Source: an uncultured Oscillospiraceae bacterium
GTDB lineage: Bacteria; Bacillota; Clostridia; Oscillospirales; Oscillospiraceae
DNA: 5,145 nucleotides
Direction: 5' to 3'
Assembly (NCBI GenBank): GCA_944385065.1
Contig: CALWVX010000127.1
Coordinates: 1 to 5,145, forward strand
The position numbers and the translations under genes are program-made. Shown in pieces: positions 4,973-5,145 of this stretch (the first letter of the stretch is position 1; each line of letters opens with the position of its first letter). Below the pieces are notes generated by a model. It saw only the letters and a list, made by a program, of their open reading frames with translations. It was not told the origin of the DNA and searched no databases.

Positions 4973-5145
4973 ATGTTAAAACTTGATCTGTCCAAGCTGA
5001 ATTCCTTCCTCCCTTCCGACTATCTTGCCGGCCGCGAGGAAGACCTGTCCCGCGCCGCCTCCATGCTGGCCGAGCACAACGGCCCCGGCGGCGACTTCAC
5101 CGGCTGGGTGACCCTGCCCCGGGACTATGACAAGGAGGAGTTCGC
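4973..5145 (+). CDS. pgi: Glucose-6-phosphate isomerase, N-terminal part
   Basis: The ATG at 4973 follows AAGGAGG (4958-4964) with 8 nt spacing; 57 codons are present before the window ends. The start MLKLDLSKLNSFLP and then GWVTLPRDYDKEEF match what I know of the N-terminus of clostridial glucose-6-phosphate isomerase, where a GW(V/L)xLPxxYDKEEF segment precedes the first helices of the sugar-isomerase domain. The enzyme interconverts glucose 6-phosphate and fructose 6-phosphate in glycolysis in the cytoplasm. The catalytic residues lie beyond the edge, so they cannot be checked. It is transcribed divergently from the tRNA and appears to be unrelated to the membrane-protein locus. Confidence 0.85.
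   Translation, partial: MLKLDLSKLNSFLPSDYLAGREEDLSRAASMLAEHNGPGGDFTGWVTLPRDYDKEEF

Overview
The window looks like chromosomal DNA from a fairly high-GC gut-type member of the Clostridia (Oscillospiraceae/Lachnospiraceae-like; the exact taxon is inferred). The reasons are strong Shine-Dalgarno sites, sigma-A type promoters, a tRNA gene with encoded CCA, a clostridial-type glucose-6-phosphate isomerase N-terminus, and several small membrane proteins of a kind I recall only from Firmicutes as uncharacterised. No mobile element, CRISPR array or phage gene is visible.

Layout. Positions 1-123 hold the end of a probable LysR-family regulator, closed by a perfect 18-bp hairpin terminator (219-270). 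A first cluster follows on the + strand: a 122-residue membrane protein made of two copies of a GMCM-type hairpin module (373-741), a 34-residue single-helix peptide (755-859), and a 103-residue protein with four 11-residue amphipathic repeats (873-1184). A second cluster, starting from its own promoter at 1279-1306, encodes an OmpR-family response regulator (1345-2016), a HAMP-containing histidine kinase (2013-3131, ATGA overlap), an eight-helix membrane protein (3103-3984, overlapping the kinase by 29 nt) and a 125-residue membrane protein with a third copy of the GMCM-type module (4012-4389). It ends at a 19-bp hairpin (4421-4462). The remainder is housekeeping: a minus-strand tRNA-Val(GAC) with a perfect consensus promoter and its own terminator, and divergently the start of pgi, which runs off the window.

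How the parts may work together. The two clusters are linked in two independent ways. First, the GMCM-type module occurs twice in the first gene and once in the last, bracketing the two-component system. Second, an 11-bp-period direct repeat of the type bound by OmpR-family regulators lies at the two-component promoter (2 copies, AACAATTC) and in near-identical form upstream of the first cluster (3 copies, 271-300). I infer a self-contained envelope-sensing locus. The kinase has only a short extracytoplasmic loop and is translationally coupled to an eight-helix partner; the regulator would control both its own operon and a set of small membrane or membrane-binding effector proteins. The stimulus and effector function are unknown and cannot be read from the sequence.
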